DNA from: Liolophura sinensis
Taxonomy: Eukaryota > Mollusca > Polyplacophora > Chitonida > Chitonidae
Reading direction: 5' to 3'
Assembly: GCF_032854445.1 (NCBI RefSeq)
Contig: NW_027018200.1
Span: 1 to 59,068, forward strand
Length of the DNA: 59,068 nt
Below are positions 23,481 to 36,760 of this stretch, piece after piece. The notes under the pieces were generated by a model. That model was given only the letters and a program-made list of their open reading frames with translations, searched no databases and was not told the origin of the DNA. Positions within the stretch are counted from its first letter, which is position 1, and each line of letters opens with the position of its first letter. The position numbers were made by a program, and so were the translations under genes.

Positions 23481-26227
23481 TGGGTGAGTTAAATGGGCTT
23501 AGCCCAAAGATTTGACGTTTTCTGGGCTACCGAAGGGCACATAACTTATAGTCAAAAGTTAAAAATTGTAATAACCTGTCGCGATGGTACATAGTACAGT
23601 GTAGCCGATTTCAATTAACAAAAAGACCAGGCAAAAATGCAAAAGTGGAAAAACTGTTCCAGTGCTGCTGGTAAGAGGCTAATCCGACGTATTTTGTGAC
23701 GAGAATTCGAAAGGTGCAAACCGCGTTGCTGTCCGACCAATACTTTTGGCTGTAGCGACAATTGAATGATCATTGATGACAAAATCACGTGCCCAGCAAC
23801 GGCTCTTACTCCATGGAAACCAGGTTAATTTTCAATTTTTAAACAGCTGCCGATGCCTGGCCCAATTCCTCATCTTTTGGCACCTTAATGATGTGGGTCA
23901 GTGTTCAATTGTACTTTTTACAGCAGACTGTATCTAGTACCTTGTGTTTTTTATGTACAAATGGTGTGGTTTTTCTACACGTAGATAAAGACATTGAGAT
24001 TGTCTTGGACTTAGAAGTAAGACATTTGCTGAAGGAGTTAAATGGGCTTAGCCCAAAGATTTGACGTCTTCTGGGCTACCGAAGGGCACATAACTTATAG
24101 TCAAAAGTTGAATATAGTAATGACCAGTCGCGATGGTACATAGTACAGTGTAGCCGATTTCAATTAACAAAAAGACCAGGCAAAAATGCAAAAGTGGAAA
24201 AACTGTTCCAGTGCTGCTGGTAAGAGGCTAATCCGACGTATTTTGTGACGAGAAATCGAATGGTGCAAACCGCGTTGCCAGTCGCGATGGTACATAGTAC
24301 AGTGTAGCCGATTTCAATTAACAAAAAGACCAGGCAAAAATGCAAAAGTGGAAAAACTGTTCCAGTGCTGCTGGTAAGAAGCTAATCCGACGTATTTTGT
24401 GACGAGAAATCGAATGGTGCAAACCGCGTTGCTCTCCGACCAATACTTTTGGCTGTAGCGACAATTGAATGATCATTGATGACAACATCACGTGCCCAGC
24501 AACGCCTCTTACTCCATGGAAACCAGGGAAATTTGCAATTTTTTAAACAGCTGCCGATGCCTGGCCCAATTCCGCATCTTTTGGTACCTTAATGATGTGG
24601 GTCAGTGTTCAGTTGTACATTTTACAGCAGACTGTATCTAGTACCTTGTGTTTTTTATCTAGAAATGGTGTGGTTTTTCTACACATAGATAAAGACATTG
24701 AGATTGTCTTGGACTTAGAAGTAAGACAATTGCTGAATGAGTTAAATGGGCTTAGCCCAAAGATTTGACGTCTTCTGGGCTACCGAAGGGCACATAACTT
24801 ATAGTCAAAAGTTGAATATAGTAATAACCAGTCGCGATGGTACATAGTACAGTGTAGCCGATTTCAATTAACAAAAAGACCAGGCAAAAATGCAAAATTT
24901 TAAAAACTGTTCCAGTGCTGCTGGTAAGAGGCTAATCCGACGTATTTTGTGACGAGAAATCGAATGGTGCAAACCGCGTTCCTCTCCGACCAATACTTTT
25001 GGCTGTAGCGACAATTGAATAATCACTGATGACAAAATCACGTGCCTAGCAACGGCTCTTTCTCCATGGAAACCAGGGAAATTTGCAATTTTTTAAACAG
25101 CTGCCGATGCCTGGCCCAATTCCGCATCTTTTGGTACCTTAATGATGTGGGCCAGTGTTCAGTTGTACATTTTACAGCAGACTGTATCTAGTACCTTGTG
25201 TTTTTTATCTAGAAATGGTGTGGTTTTTCTACACATAGATAAAGACATTGAGATTGTCTTCGACTTAGAAGTAAGACAATTGCTGAATGAGTTAAATGGG
25301 CTTAGCCCAAAGATTTGACGTCTTCTGGGCTACCGAACGGCGCATAACTTATAGTCAAAAGTTGAATATTGTAATGACCAGTCGCGATGGTACATAGTAC
25401 AGTGTAGCCGATTTCAATTAACAAAAAGACCTGGCAAAAATGCAAAAGTGGAAAAACTGTTCAAGTGCTGCTGGTAAGAGGCTAATCCGACGTATTTTGT
25501 GACGAGAAATCGAATGGTGCAAACCGCGTTGCTCTCCGACCAATACTTTTGGCTGTAGCCACAACTGAATGATCATTGATGACAATATCACGTGCCTAGC
25601 AACGGCTCTTACTCCATGGAAACCAGGTTAATTTTTAATTTTTAAACAGTTGCCGATGCCTGGCCCAATTCCGCATCTTTTGGTACCTTAATGATGTGGG
25701 TCAGTGTTCAGTTGTACTTTTTAAAGCAGACTGTATCTAGTACCTTGTGTTTTTTATGTAGAAATGGTGTGGTTTTTCTACACATAGATAAAGACATTGA
25801 GATTGTCTTGGACTTAGAAGTAAGACAATTGCTGGGTGAGTTAAATGGGCTTAGCCCAAAGATTTGACGTCTTCTGGGCTACCGAAGGGCACATAACTTA
25901 TAGTCAAAAGTTAAAAATTGTAATAACCTGTCGCGATGGTACATAGTACAGTGTAGCCGATTTCAATTAACAAAAAGACCAGGCAAAAATGCAAAAGTGG
26001 AAAAACTGTTCCAGTGCTGCTGGTAAGAGGCTAATCCGACGTATTTTGTGACGAGAATTCGAATGGTGCAAACCGCGTTGCTGTCCGACCAATACTTTTG
26101 GCTGTAGCGACAATTGAATGATCATTGATGACAAAATCACGTGCCCAGCAACGGCTCTTACTCCATGGAAACCAGGTTAATTTTCAATTTTTAAACAGCT
26201 GCCGATGCCTGGCCCAATTCCGCATCT
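23481..26227 (+). repeat. Mixed B-type units linking HOR B copy 3 to block C
   Basis: Units start at 23,795 (T, 703; 154-bp array at 24,124-24,431), 24,498 (G), 25,048 (G), 25,598 (T) and 26,147 (T, continuing into block C). Near 23,560 and 25,915 the unusual AAAAATTGTAATAACCTGTC replaces the usual GAATATAGTAATGACCAGTC, and the same variant returns near 32,240. Unit 24,498 carries the TTTTAAAAAC marker without a 154-bp duplication, so the marker is not tied to duplicated units. Confidence 0.8.
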
Positions 26228-27551
26228 TTTGGCACCTTAATGATGTGGGTCAGTGTTCAATTGTACTTTTTACAGCAGACTGTATCTAGTACCTTGTGTT
26301 TTTTATGTACAAATGGTGTGGTTTTTCTACACGTAGATAAAGACATTGAGATTGTCTTGGACTTAGAAGTAAGACATTTGCTGAAGGAGTTAAATGGGAT
26401 TAGCCCAAAGATTTGACGTCTTCTGGGCTACCGAAGGGCACATAACTTATAGTCAAAAGTTGAATATAGTAATGACCAGTCGCGATGGTACATAGTACAG
26501 TGTAGCCGATTTCAATTAACAAAAAGACCAGGCAAAAATGCAAAATTTTTAAAACTGTTCCAGTGCTGCTGGTAAGAGGCTAATCCGACGTATTTTGTAA
26601 CGAGAAATCGAAAGGTGCAAACCGCGTTGCCAGTCGCGATGGTACATAGTACAGTGTAGCCGATTTCAATTAACAAAAAGACCAGGCAAAAATGCAAAAG
26701 TGGAAAAACTGTTCCAGTGCTGCTGGTAAGAAGCTAATCCGACGTATTTTGTGACGAGAAATCGAATGGTGCAAACCGCGTTGCTCTCCGACCAATACTT
26801 TTGGCTGTAGGGACAATTGAATGATCATTGATGACAACATCACGTGCCCAGCAACGCCTCTTACTCCATGGAAACCAGGTTTATTTTCAATTTTTAAACA
26901 GCTGCCGATGTCTGGCCCAATTCCGCATCTTTTGGTACCTTAATGATGTGGGTCAGTGTTCAGTTGTACTTTTTACAGCAGACTGTATCTAGTACCTTGT
27001 GTTTTTATGTAGAAATGGTGTGGTTTTTCTACACGTAGATAAAAATATTGAGATTGTCTTGGACTTAGAAGTAAGACAATTGCTGGGTGAGTTAAATGGG
27101 CTTAGCCCAAAGATTTGACGTCTTCTGGGCTACCGAAGGGCACATAACTTATAGTCAAAAGTTGAATATAGTAATAACCAGTCGCGATGGTACATAGTAC
27201 AGTGTAGCCGATTTCAATTAACAAAAAGACCAGGCAAAAATGCAAAATTTTTAAAACTGTTCCAGTGCTGCTGGTAAGAGGCTAATCCGACGTATTTTGT
27301 AACGAGAAATCGAAAGGTGCAAACCGCGTTGCCAGTCGCGATGGTACATAGTACAGTGTAGCCGATTTCAATTAACAAAAAGACCAGGCAAAAATGCAAA
27401 ATTTTTAAAACTGTTCCAGTGCTGCTGGTAAGAGGCTAATCCGACGTATTTTGTAACGAGAAATCGAAAGGTGCAAACCGCGTTGCCAGTCGCGATGGTA
27501 CATAGTACAGTGTAGCCGATTTCAATTAACAAAAAGACCAGGCAAAAATGC
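26228..27551 (+). repeat. Block C, copy 1 (~1.3 kb)
   Basis: This block contains most of the 703-bp unit starting at 26,147 (154-bp array at 26,476-26,783) and most of the 856-bp unit starting at 26,850. It is distinguished by ATGCAAAATTTTTAAAACTG (five T), unlike the four-T form elsewhere in HOR B, and by GTAGGGACAATTG. The same arrangement lies 2,263 bp downstream. Confidence 0.82.
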
Positions 27552-27639
27552 AAAAGTGGAAAAACTGTTCCAGTGCTGCTGGTAAGAAGCTAATCCGACG
27601 TATTTTGTGACGAGAAATCGAATGGTGCAAACCGCGTTG
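27178..27639 (+). repeat. Three-copy 154-bp subrepeat array (unit 46, 856 bp)
   Basis: Subrepeats start at 27,178, 27,332 and 27,486, each 154 bp. The first two share TTTTTAAAACTG, TGTAACGAG and CGAAAGG. The third has AAAAGTGGAAAAACTG, GTAAGAAGC, TGTGACGAG and CGAATGG. The array therefore grew by copying the first subrepeat type. Confidence 0.93.
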
Positions 27640-28490
27640 CTCTCCGACCAATACTTTTGGCTGTAGGGACAATTGAATGATCATTGATGACAACATCACG
27701 TGCCCAGCAACGCCTCTTACTCCATGGAAACCAGGTTTATTTTCAATTTTTAAACAGCTGCCGATGTCTGGCCCAATTCCGCATCTTTTGGTACCTTAAT
27801 GATGTGGGTCAGTGTTCAGTTGTACTTTTTACAGCAGACTGTATCTAGTACCTTGTGTTTTTATGTAGAAATGGTGTGGTTTTTCTACACGTAGATAAAA
27901 ATATTGAGATTGTCTTGGACTTAGAAGTAAGACAATTGCTGGGTGAGTTAAATGGGCTTAGCCCAAAGATTTGACGTCTTCTGGGCTACCGAAGGGCACA
28001 TAACTTATAGTCAAAAGTTGAATATATTAATAACCAGTCGCGATGGTACATAGTACAGTGTAGCCGATTTCAATTAACAAAAAGACCAGGCAAAAATGCA
28101 AAATTTTAAAAACTGTTCCAGTGCTGCTGGTAAGAGGCTAATCCGACGTATTTTGTAACGAGAAATCGAATGGTGCAAACCGCGTTGCCAGTCGCGATGG
28201 TACATAGTACAGTGTAGCCGATTTCAATTAACAAAAAGACCAGGCAAAAATGCAAAAGTGGAAAAAACTGTTCCAGTGCTGCTGGTAAGAGGCTAATCCG
28301 ACTTATTTTGTGACGAGAAATCGAATGGTGCAAACCGCGTTCCTCTCCGACCAATACTTTTGGCTGTAGCGACAATTGAATAATCACTGATGACAAAATC
28401 ACGTGCCTAGCAACGGCTCTTACTCCATGGAAACCAGGGAAATTTGCAATTTTTTAAACAGCTGCCGATGCCTGGCCCATTTCCGCATCT
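27552..28490 (+). repeat. B-type units between the two block C copies
   Basis: This stretch covers the end of unit 46, all of unit 47 (27,706-28,408; T class with TTTATTTTCAA; 154-bp array at 28,034-28,342) and the start of unit 48. Unit 47 has the four-T marker and GACTTATT plus GTTCCTCTCC in its second subrepeat, as in HOR B units 17,157 and 19,661. Confidence 0.8.
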
Positions 28491-29814
28491 TTTGGCACCT
28501 TAATGATGTGGGTCAGTGTTCAATTGTACTTTTTACAGCAGACTGTATCTAGTACCTTGTGTTTTTTATGTACAAATGGTGTGGTTTTTCTACACGTAGA
28601 TAAAGACATTGAGATTGTCTTGGACTTAGAAGTAAGACATTTGCTGAAGGAGTTAAATGGGCTTAGCCCAAAGATTTGACGTCTTCTGGGCTACCGAAGG
28701 GCACATAACTTATAGTCAAAAGTTGAATATAGTAATGACCAGTCGCGATGGTACATAGTACAGTGTAGCCGATTTCAATTAACAAAAAGACCAGGCAAAA
28801 ATGCAAAATTTTTAAAACTGTTCCAGTGCTGCTGGTAAGAGGCTAATCCGACGTATTTTGTAACGAGAAATCGAAAGGTGCAAACCGCGTTGCCAGTCGC
28901 GATGGTACATAGTACAGTGTAGCCGATTTCAATTAACAAAAAGACCAGGCAAAAATGCAAAAGTGGAAAAACTGTTCCAGTGCTGCTGGTAAGAAGCTAA
29001 TCCGACGTATTTTGTGACGAGAAATCGAATGGTGCAAACCGCGTTGCTCTCCGACCAATACTTTTGGCTGTAGGGACAATTGAATGATCATTGATGACAA
29101 CATCACGTGCCCAGCAACGCCTCTTACTCCATGGAAACCAGGTTTATTTTCAATTTTTAAACAGCTGCCGATGTCTGGCCCAATTCCGCATCTTTTGGTA
29201 CCTTAATGATGTGGGTCAGTGTTCAGTTGTACTTTTTACAGCAGACTGTATCTAGTACCTTGTGTTTTTATGTAGAAATGGTGTGGTTTTTCTACACGTA
29301 GATAAAAATATTGAGATTGTCTTGGACTTAGAAGTAAGACAATTGCTGGGTGAGTTAAATGGGCTTAGCCCAAAGATTTGACGTCTTCTGGGCTACCGAA
29401 GGGCACATAACTTATAGTCAAAAGTTGAATATAGTAATAACCAGTCGCGATGGTACATAGTACAGTGTAGCCGATTTCAATTAACAAAAAGACCAGGCAA
29501 AAATGCAAAATTTTTAAAACTGTTCCAGTGCTGCTGGTAAGAGGCTAATCCGACGTATTTTGTAACGAGAAATCGAAAGGTGCAAACCGCGTTGCCAGTC
29601 GCGATGGTACATAGTACAGTGTAGCCGATTTCAATTAACAAAAAGACCAGGCAAAAATGCAAAATTTTTAAAACTGTTCCAGTGCTGCTGGTAAGAGGCT
29701 AATCCGACGTATTTTGTAACGAGAAATCGAAAGGTGCAAACCGCGTTGCCAGTCGCGATGGTACATAGTACAGTGTAGCCGATTTCAATTAACAAAAAGA
29801 CCAGGCAAAAATGC
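28491..29814 (+). repeat. Block C, copy 2 (~1.3 kb, offset 2,263 bp)
   Basis: Landmarks at 28,775, 29,477 and 29,631 correspond to 26,512, 27,214 and 27,368, a constant offset of 2,263 bp. The copy enters part-way through the unit at 28,409, whose start is G class while the matching unit 26,147 is T class. It leaves within the third subrepeat of the 856-bp unit, where GTGACGAGAATTCGAAAGG replaces the ending seen in copy 1. The 154-bp array of its first unit is at 28,739-29,046. Both ends are therefore exchange points inside units. Confidence 0.82.
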
Positions 29815-29902
29815 AAAATTTTTAAAACTGTTCCAGTGCTGCTGGTAAGAGGCTAATCCGACGTATTTTGTGACGAGAATTCGAAAGGTGCAAACCGCGT
29901 TG
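29441..29902 (+). repeat. Three-copy 154-bp subrepeat array (unit 49, 856 bp)
   Basis: Subrepeats start at 29,441, 29,595 and 29,749. All three carry TTTTTAAAACTG, but the last switches to TGTGACGAGAATTCG, the ending of a different unit type. This is the segmental copy of the array at 27,178 with a recombined right end. Confidence 0.92.
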
Positions 29903-32900
29903 CTGTCCGACCAATACTTTTGGCTGTAGCGACAATTGAATGATCATTGATGACAAAATCACGTGCCCAGCAACGGCTCTTACTCCATGGAAACCAGGTT
30001 AATTTTCAATTTTTAAACAGCTGCCGATGCCTGGCCCAATTCCGCATCTTTTGGCACCTTAATGATGTGGGTCAGTGTTCAATTGTACTTTTTACAGCAG
30101 ACTGTATCTAGTACCTTGTGTTTTTTATGTACAAATGGTGTGGTTTTTCTACACGTAGATAAAGACATTGAGATTGTCTTGGACTTAGAAGTAAGACATT
30201 TGCTGAAGGAGTTAAATGGGCTTAGCCCAAAGATTTGACGTCTTCTGGGCTACCGAAGGGCACATAACTTATAGTCAAAAGTTGAATATAGTAATGACCA
30301 GTCGCGATGGTACATAGTACAGTGTAGCCGATTTCAATTAACAAAAAGACCAGGCAAAAATGCAAAAGTGGAAAAACTGTTCCAGTGCTGCTGGTAAGAG
30401 GCTAATCCGACGTATTTTGTGACGAGAAATCGAATGGTGCAAACCGCGTTGCCAGTCGCGATGGTACATAGTACAGTGTAGCCGATTTCAATTAACAAAA
30501 AGACCAGGCAAAAATGCAAAAGTGGAAAAACTGTTCCAGTGCTGCTGGTAAGAAGCTAATCCGACGTATTTTGTGACGAGAAATCGAATGGTGCAAACCG
30601 CGTTGCTCTCCGACCAATACTTTTGGCTGTAGCGACAATTGAATGATCATTGATGACAACATCACGTGCCCAGCAACGGCTCTTACTCCATGGAAACCAG
30701 GTTTATTTTCAATTTTTAAACAGCTGCCGATGTCTGGCCCAATCCCGCATCTTTTGGTACCTTAATGATGTGGGTCAGTGTTCAGTTGTACTTTTTACAG
30801 CAGACTGTATCTAGTACCTTGTGTTTTTATGTAGAAATGGTGTGGTTTTTCTATACGTAGATAAAAATATTGAGATTGTCTTGGACTTAGAAGTAAGACA
30901 ATTGCTGGGTGAGTTAAATGGGCTTGGCCCAAAGATTTGACGTCTTCTGGGCTACCGAAGGGCACATAACTCATAGTCAAAAGTTGAATATAGTAATAAC
31001 CAGTCGCGATGGTACATAGTACAGTGTAGCCGATTTCAATTAACAAAAAGACCAGGCAAAAATGCAAAATTTTAAAAACTGTTCCAGTGCTGCTGGTAAG
31101 AGGCTAATCCGACGTATTTTGTAACGAGAAATCGAAAGGTGCAAACCGCGTTGCCAGTCGCGATGGTACATAGTACAGTGTAGCCGATTTCAATTAACAA
31201 AAAGACCAGGCAAAAATGCAAAAGTGGAAAAAACTGTTCCAGTGCTGCTGGTAATAGGCTAATCCGACTTATTTTGTGACGAGAAATCGAATGGTGCAAA
31301 CCGCGTTCCTCTCCGACCAATACTTTTGGCTGTAGCGACAATTGAATGATCACTGATGACAAAATCACGTGCCTAGCAACGGCTCTTACTCCATGGAAAC
31401 CAGGGAAATTTGCAATTTTTTAAACAGCTGCCGATGCCTGGCCCAATTCCGCATCTTTTGGTACCTTAATGATGTGGGCCAGTGTTCAGTTGTACATTTT
31501 ACAGCAGACTGTATCTAGTACCTTGTGTTTTTTATCTAGAAATGGTGTGGTTTTTCTACACATAGATAAAGACATTGAGATTGTCTTGGACTTAGAAGTA
31601 AGACAATTGCTGAATGAGTTAAATGGGCTTAGCCCAAAGATTTGACGTCTTCTGGGCTACCGAACGGCACATAACTTATAGTCAAAAGTTGAATATAGTA
31701 ATTACCAGTCGCGATGGTACATAGTACAGTGTAGCCGATTTCAATTAACAAAAAGACCAGGCAAAAATGCAAAAGTGGAAAAACTGTTCAAGTGCTGCTG
31801 GTAAAAGGCTAATCCGACGTATTTTGTGACGAGAAATCGTATGGTGCAAACCGCGTTGCTGTCCGACCAATACTATTGGCTGTAGCCACAAATGAATGAT
31901 CATTGATGACAACATCACGTGCCTAGCAACGGCTCTTACTCCATGGAAACCAGGTTAATTTTTAATTTTTAAACAGTTGCCGATGCCTGGCCCAATTCCG
32001 CATCTTTTGGTACCTTAATGATGTGGGTCAGTGTTCAGTTGTACTTTTTAAAGCAGACTGTATCTAGTACCTTGTGTTTTTTATGTAGAAATGGTGTGGT
32101 TTTTCTACACATAGATAAAGACATTGAGATTGTCTTAGACTTAGAAGTAAGACAATTGCTGGGTGAGTTAAATGGGCTTAGCCCAAAGATTTGACGTTTT
32201 CTGGGCTACCGAAGGGCACATAACTTATAGTCAAAAGTTAAAAATTGTAATAACCTGTCGCGATGGTACACAGTACAGTGTAGCCGATTTCAATTAACAA
32301 AAAGACCAGGCAAAAATGCAAAAGTGGAAAAACTGTTCCAGTGCTGCTGGTAAGAGGCTAATCCGACGTATTTTGTAAAGAGAATTCGAATGGTGCAAAC
32401 CGCGTTGCCAGTCGCGATGGTACATAGTACAGTGTAGCCGATTTCAATTAACAAAAAGACCAGGCAAAAATGCAAAAGTGGAAAAACTGTTCCAGTGCTG
32501 CTGGTAAGACGCTAATCCGACTTATTTTGTGACGAGAAATCGAATGGTGCAAACCGCTTTCCTCTCCGACCAATACTTTTGGCTGTAGCGACAATTGAAT
32601 GATCATTTATGACAAAATCACGTGCCTAGCAACGGGTCTTACTCCATGGAAACCAGGGAAAATTGCAATTTTTTAAACAGCTGCCGATGCCTGGCCCAAT
32701 TCCGCATCTTTTGGCACCTTAATTATGTGGGTCAGTGTTGAATTGTACATTTTACAGCAGACTGTATGTAGTACCTTGTGTTTTTTATGTACAAATTGTG
32801 TCGTTTTTCTACACGTAGATAAAGACATTGAGATTGTCTTGGACTTAGAAGTAAGACAATTGCTGGATGAGTTAAATGGGCTTAGCCCAAAGATTTGACG

Positions 32901-34979
32901 TCTTCTGGGCTACCGAAGGGCACATAACTTATAGTCAAAAGTTGAATATATTAATGACCAGTCGCGATGGTACATAGTACAGTGTAGCCGATTTCAATTA
33001 ACAAAAAGACCAGGCAAAAATGCAAAAGTGGAAAAAACTGTTCCAGTGCTGCTGGTAAGAGGATAATCCGTTGAATTTTGTGACGAGAAATCGAATGGTG
33101 CAAACCGCGTTGCTGTCCGACCAATACTTTTGGCTGTAGCGACAATTAAATGATCATTGATGACAAAATCACGTGCCCAGCAACGGCTCTTACTCCATGG
33201 AAACCAGGTTAATTTTCAATTTTTAAACAGCTGCCGAAGCCTGGCCCAATTCCGCATCTTTTGGCACCTTAATGATGTGGGTCAGTGTTCAATTGTACTT
33301 TTTACAGCAGACTGTATCTAGTACTTTGTGTTTTTCATGTACAAATGGTCTGGTTTTTCTACACATAGATAAAGACATTGAGATTGTTTTGGACTTAAAA
33401 GTAAGAGAATTGCTGGATGAGTTAAATGGGTTTAGCCCAAAAATTTGACGTCTTCTGGGCTACCGAACGGCACATAACTTATAGTCAAAAGTTGAACACA
33501 TTAATGACCAGTCGCGATGGTACATAGTACAGTGTAGCCGATTTCAATTAACAAAAAGACCAGGCAAAAATGCAAAAGTGGAAAAACTGTTCCAGTGCTG
33601 CTGGTAAGAGGCTAATCCGACGTATTTTGTGACGAGAAATCGAATGGTGCAAACCGCGTTGCTCTCCGACCAATACTTTTGGCTGTAGCGACAATTTAAT
33701 GATCATTGATGACAACATCACGTGCCCAGCAACGGCTCTTACTCCATGGAAACCAGGTTTATTTTCAATTTTTAAACAACTGCCGATGCCTGGCCCAATT
33801 CCGCATCTTTTGGTACCTTAATGATGTGGGTCAGTGTTCAGTTGTACTTTTTACAGCAGACTGTATCTAGTACCTTGTGTTTTTATGTAGAAATGGTGTG
33901 GTTTTTCTACACGTAGATAAAGACATTGAGATTGTCTTGGACTTAGAAGTAAGACAATTGCTGGGTGAGTTAAATGGGCTTAGCCCAAAGATTTGACGTC
34001 TTCTGGGCTACCGAAGGGCACATAACTTATAGTCAAAAGTTGAATATAGTAATAACCAGTCGCGATGGTACATAGTACAGTGTAGCCGATTTCAATTAAC
34101 AAAAGGACCAGGCAAAAATGCAAAAGTGGGAAAACTGTTCCAGTGCTGCTGGTAAGAGGCTAATCCGACGTATTTTGTGACGAGAAATCGAAAGGTGCAA
34201 ACCGCGTTGCCAGTCGAGATGGTACATAATACAGTGTAGCCGATTTTAATTAACAAAAAGACCAGGCAAAAATGCGAAAGTGGAAAAACTGTTCCAGTGC
34301 TGCTGGTAAGAGGCTAATCCGACTTATTTTGTGACGAGAAATAGAATGGTGCAAACCGCGTTCCTCTCCGACCAATACTTTTGGCTGTAGCGACAATTAA
34401 ATGATCACTGATGACAAAATCACGTGCCTAGCAACGGCTCTTACTCCATGGAAACCAGGGAAATTTGCAATTTTTTAAACAGCTGCCGATGCCTGGCCCA
34501 ATTCCGCATCTTTTGGTACCTTAATGATGTGGGTCAGTGTTCAGTTGTACATTTTACAGCAGACTGTATCTAGTACCTTGTGTTTTTTATCTAGAAATGG
34601 TGTGGTTTTTCTACACATAGATAAAGACATTGAGATTGTCTTGGACTTAGAAGTAAGACAATTGCTGAATGAGTTAAATGGGCTTAGCCCAAAGATTTGA
34701 CGTCTTCTGGGCTACCGAAGGGCACATAACTTATAGTCAAAAGTTGAATGTAGTATTGACCAGTCGCGATGGTACATAGTACAGTGTAGCCGATTTCAAT
34801 TAAGAAAAAGACCAGGCAAATATGCAAAAGTGGAAAAACTGTTCCAGTGCTGCTGGTAAGAGACTAATCCGACGTATTTTGTGACGAGAAATCGAATGGT
34901 GCAAACCGCGTAGCTCTCCGACCAATACTTTTGGCTGTAGCGACAATTGAATGATCATTGATGACAAAATCACGTGCCT
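29815..34979 (+). repeat. Mixed B-type units 50-57
   Basis: Units start at 29,969 (703), 30,672 (703), 31,375, 31,925 (703), 32,628, 33,179, 33,728 (702) and 34,430. The 154-bp arrays are at 30,298-30,605, 31,000-31,308, 32,254-32,561 and 34,056-34,363. Unit 32,628 lacks the B markers TCTAGAAAT and AGATAAAAATATTG. The end of that unit and unit 33,179 have close relatives at 49,440-50,150 (CCGTTGAATTTT, GGTCTGG, GTTTTGGACTT, GTTGAACACA). Confidence 0.82.
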
Positions 34980-36421
34980 AGCAACGGCTCTTACTCCATG
35001 GAAACCAGGTTAGTTTTCAATTTTTAAACAGCTGCCGATGCCTGGCCCAATTCCGCATCTTTTGGTACCTTAATGATGTGGCTCAGTGTTGAATTGTACA
35101 TTTTACAGCAGACTGTATCTAGTACCTTGTGTTTTTTATGTACAAATGGTGTGGTTTTTCTACACGTAGATAAAGACATTGAGATTTTCTTGAACTTAGA
35201 AGTAAGACAATTGCTGGGTGAGTTAAATGGGCTTAGCCCAAAGATTTGACGTATTCTGGGCTACCGAAGGGCACATAACTTATAGTCAAAAGCTGAATAT
35301 TGTAATGACCAGTCGCGATGGTACATAGTACAGTGTAGCCGATTTCAATTAAGAAAAAGACCAGGCAAAAATGCAAAAGTGGAAAAACTGTTCCAGTGCT
35401 GCTGGTAAGAGGCTAATCCGACTTATTTTGTGACGAGAAATCGAATGGTGCAAACCGCGTAGATCTCCGACCAATACTTTTGGCTGTAGCGACAATTGAA
35501 TGATCATTGATGACAAAATCACGTGCCCAGCAACGGCTCTTACTCCATGGAAACCAGGTTAATTTTCAATTTTTAAACAGATGCCGATGCCTGGCCCAAT
35601 TCCGCATCTTTTGGTACCTTAATGATGTGGGTCAGTGTTCAGCTGAACTTTTTAAAGCAGACTGTATCTAGTACCTTGTGTTTTTTATGTAGAAATGGTG
35701 TGGTTTTTCTACACGTAGATAAAGACATTGAGATTGTCTTGGACTTAGAAGTAAGACAATTGCTGGGTGAGTTAAATGGGCTTAGCCCAAAGATTTGACG
35801 TCTTCTGGGCTACCGAAGGGCACATAACTTATAGTCAAAAGTTGAATATTGTAATGACCAGTCGCGATGGTTCATAGTACAGTGTAGCCGATTTCAATTA
35901 ACAAAAAGACCAGGCAAAAATGCGAAAGTGGAAAAACTGTTCCAGTGCTGCTGGTAAGAGGCTAATCCGACGTATTTTGTGACGAGAAATCGAATGGTGC
36001 AAACCGCGTTGCTCTCCGACCAATACTTTTGGCTGTAGCGACAATTGAATGATCATTAATGACAAAATCACTTGCTCAGCAACGGCTCTTTCTCCATGGA
36101 AACCAGGGAAAATTGCAATTTTTTAAACAGCTGCCGATGCCTGGCCCAATTCCGCATCTTTTGGTACCTTAATGATGTGGGTCAGTGTTCAATTGCACAT
36201 TCTACAGCAGACTGTATTTAGTACCTTTTGTTTTTTATGTACAAATGGTGTGGTTTTTCTACACGTAGATAAAGACATTGAGATTGTCTTGGACTTAGAG
36301 GTAAGACAATTCCTGAATGAGTTAAATGGGCTTAGCCCAAAGATTTAACGTCTTCTGGGCTACCGAAGGGCACATAACTTATAGTCAAAATTTGAATTTA
36401 GTAATGACCAGTCGCGATGGT

Positions 36422-36562
36422 ACATAGTACAGTGTAACCGATTTCAATTAACAAAAAGACCAGGCAAAAATGCAAAACTGGAAAAAACTGAAAACATAGT
36501 ACAGTGTAACCGATTTCAATTAACAAAAAGACCAGGCAAAAATGCAAAACTGGAAAAAACTG
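36422..36562 (+). repeat. 69-bp direct duplication with AAA at the junction (unit 60)
   Basis: ACATAGTACAGTGTAACCG begins at 36,422 and again at 36,494. Each copy ends CTGGAAAAAACTG. The three A at 36,491-36,493 replace the GGT that normally precedes ACATAG. It is independent of the 154-bp duplication and has different boundaries. Confidence 0.92.
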
Positions 36563-36746
36563 TTCCAGTGCTGCTGGTAAGAGGCTAATCCTTTGTATTT
36601 TGTGACGAGAAATCCAATGGTGCAAACCGCGTCGCTCTCCGACCAATACTTTTGGCTGTAGCGACAATTGAATGATCATTGATGACAAAATCACGTGCCC
36701 AGCAACGGCTCTTACTCCATGGAAACCAGGTTAATTTTCAATTTTT

Positions 36747-36760
36747 AAACAGCTTTTGGC
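36747..36760 (+). other. 27-bp deletion scar in unit 61
   Basis: The unit reads AAACAGCTTTTGGC where standard units have CAGCT followed by GCCGATGCCTGGCCC and on to GCATCTTTTGG. The CT shared by both sides is a two-base microhomology. The same scar is in units 65 (near 38,996-39,003, with one further change, CAGCATTTGG) and 75 (near 44,691-44,702), always right after a 623-bp unit. Confidence 0.88.
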
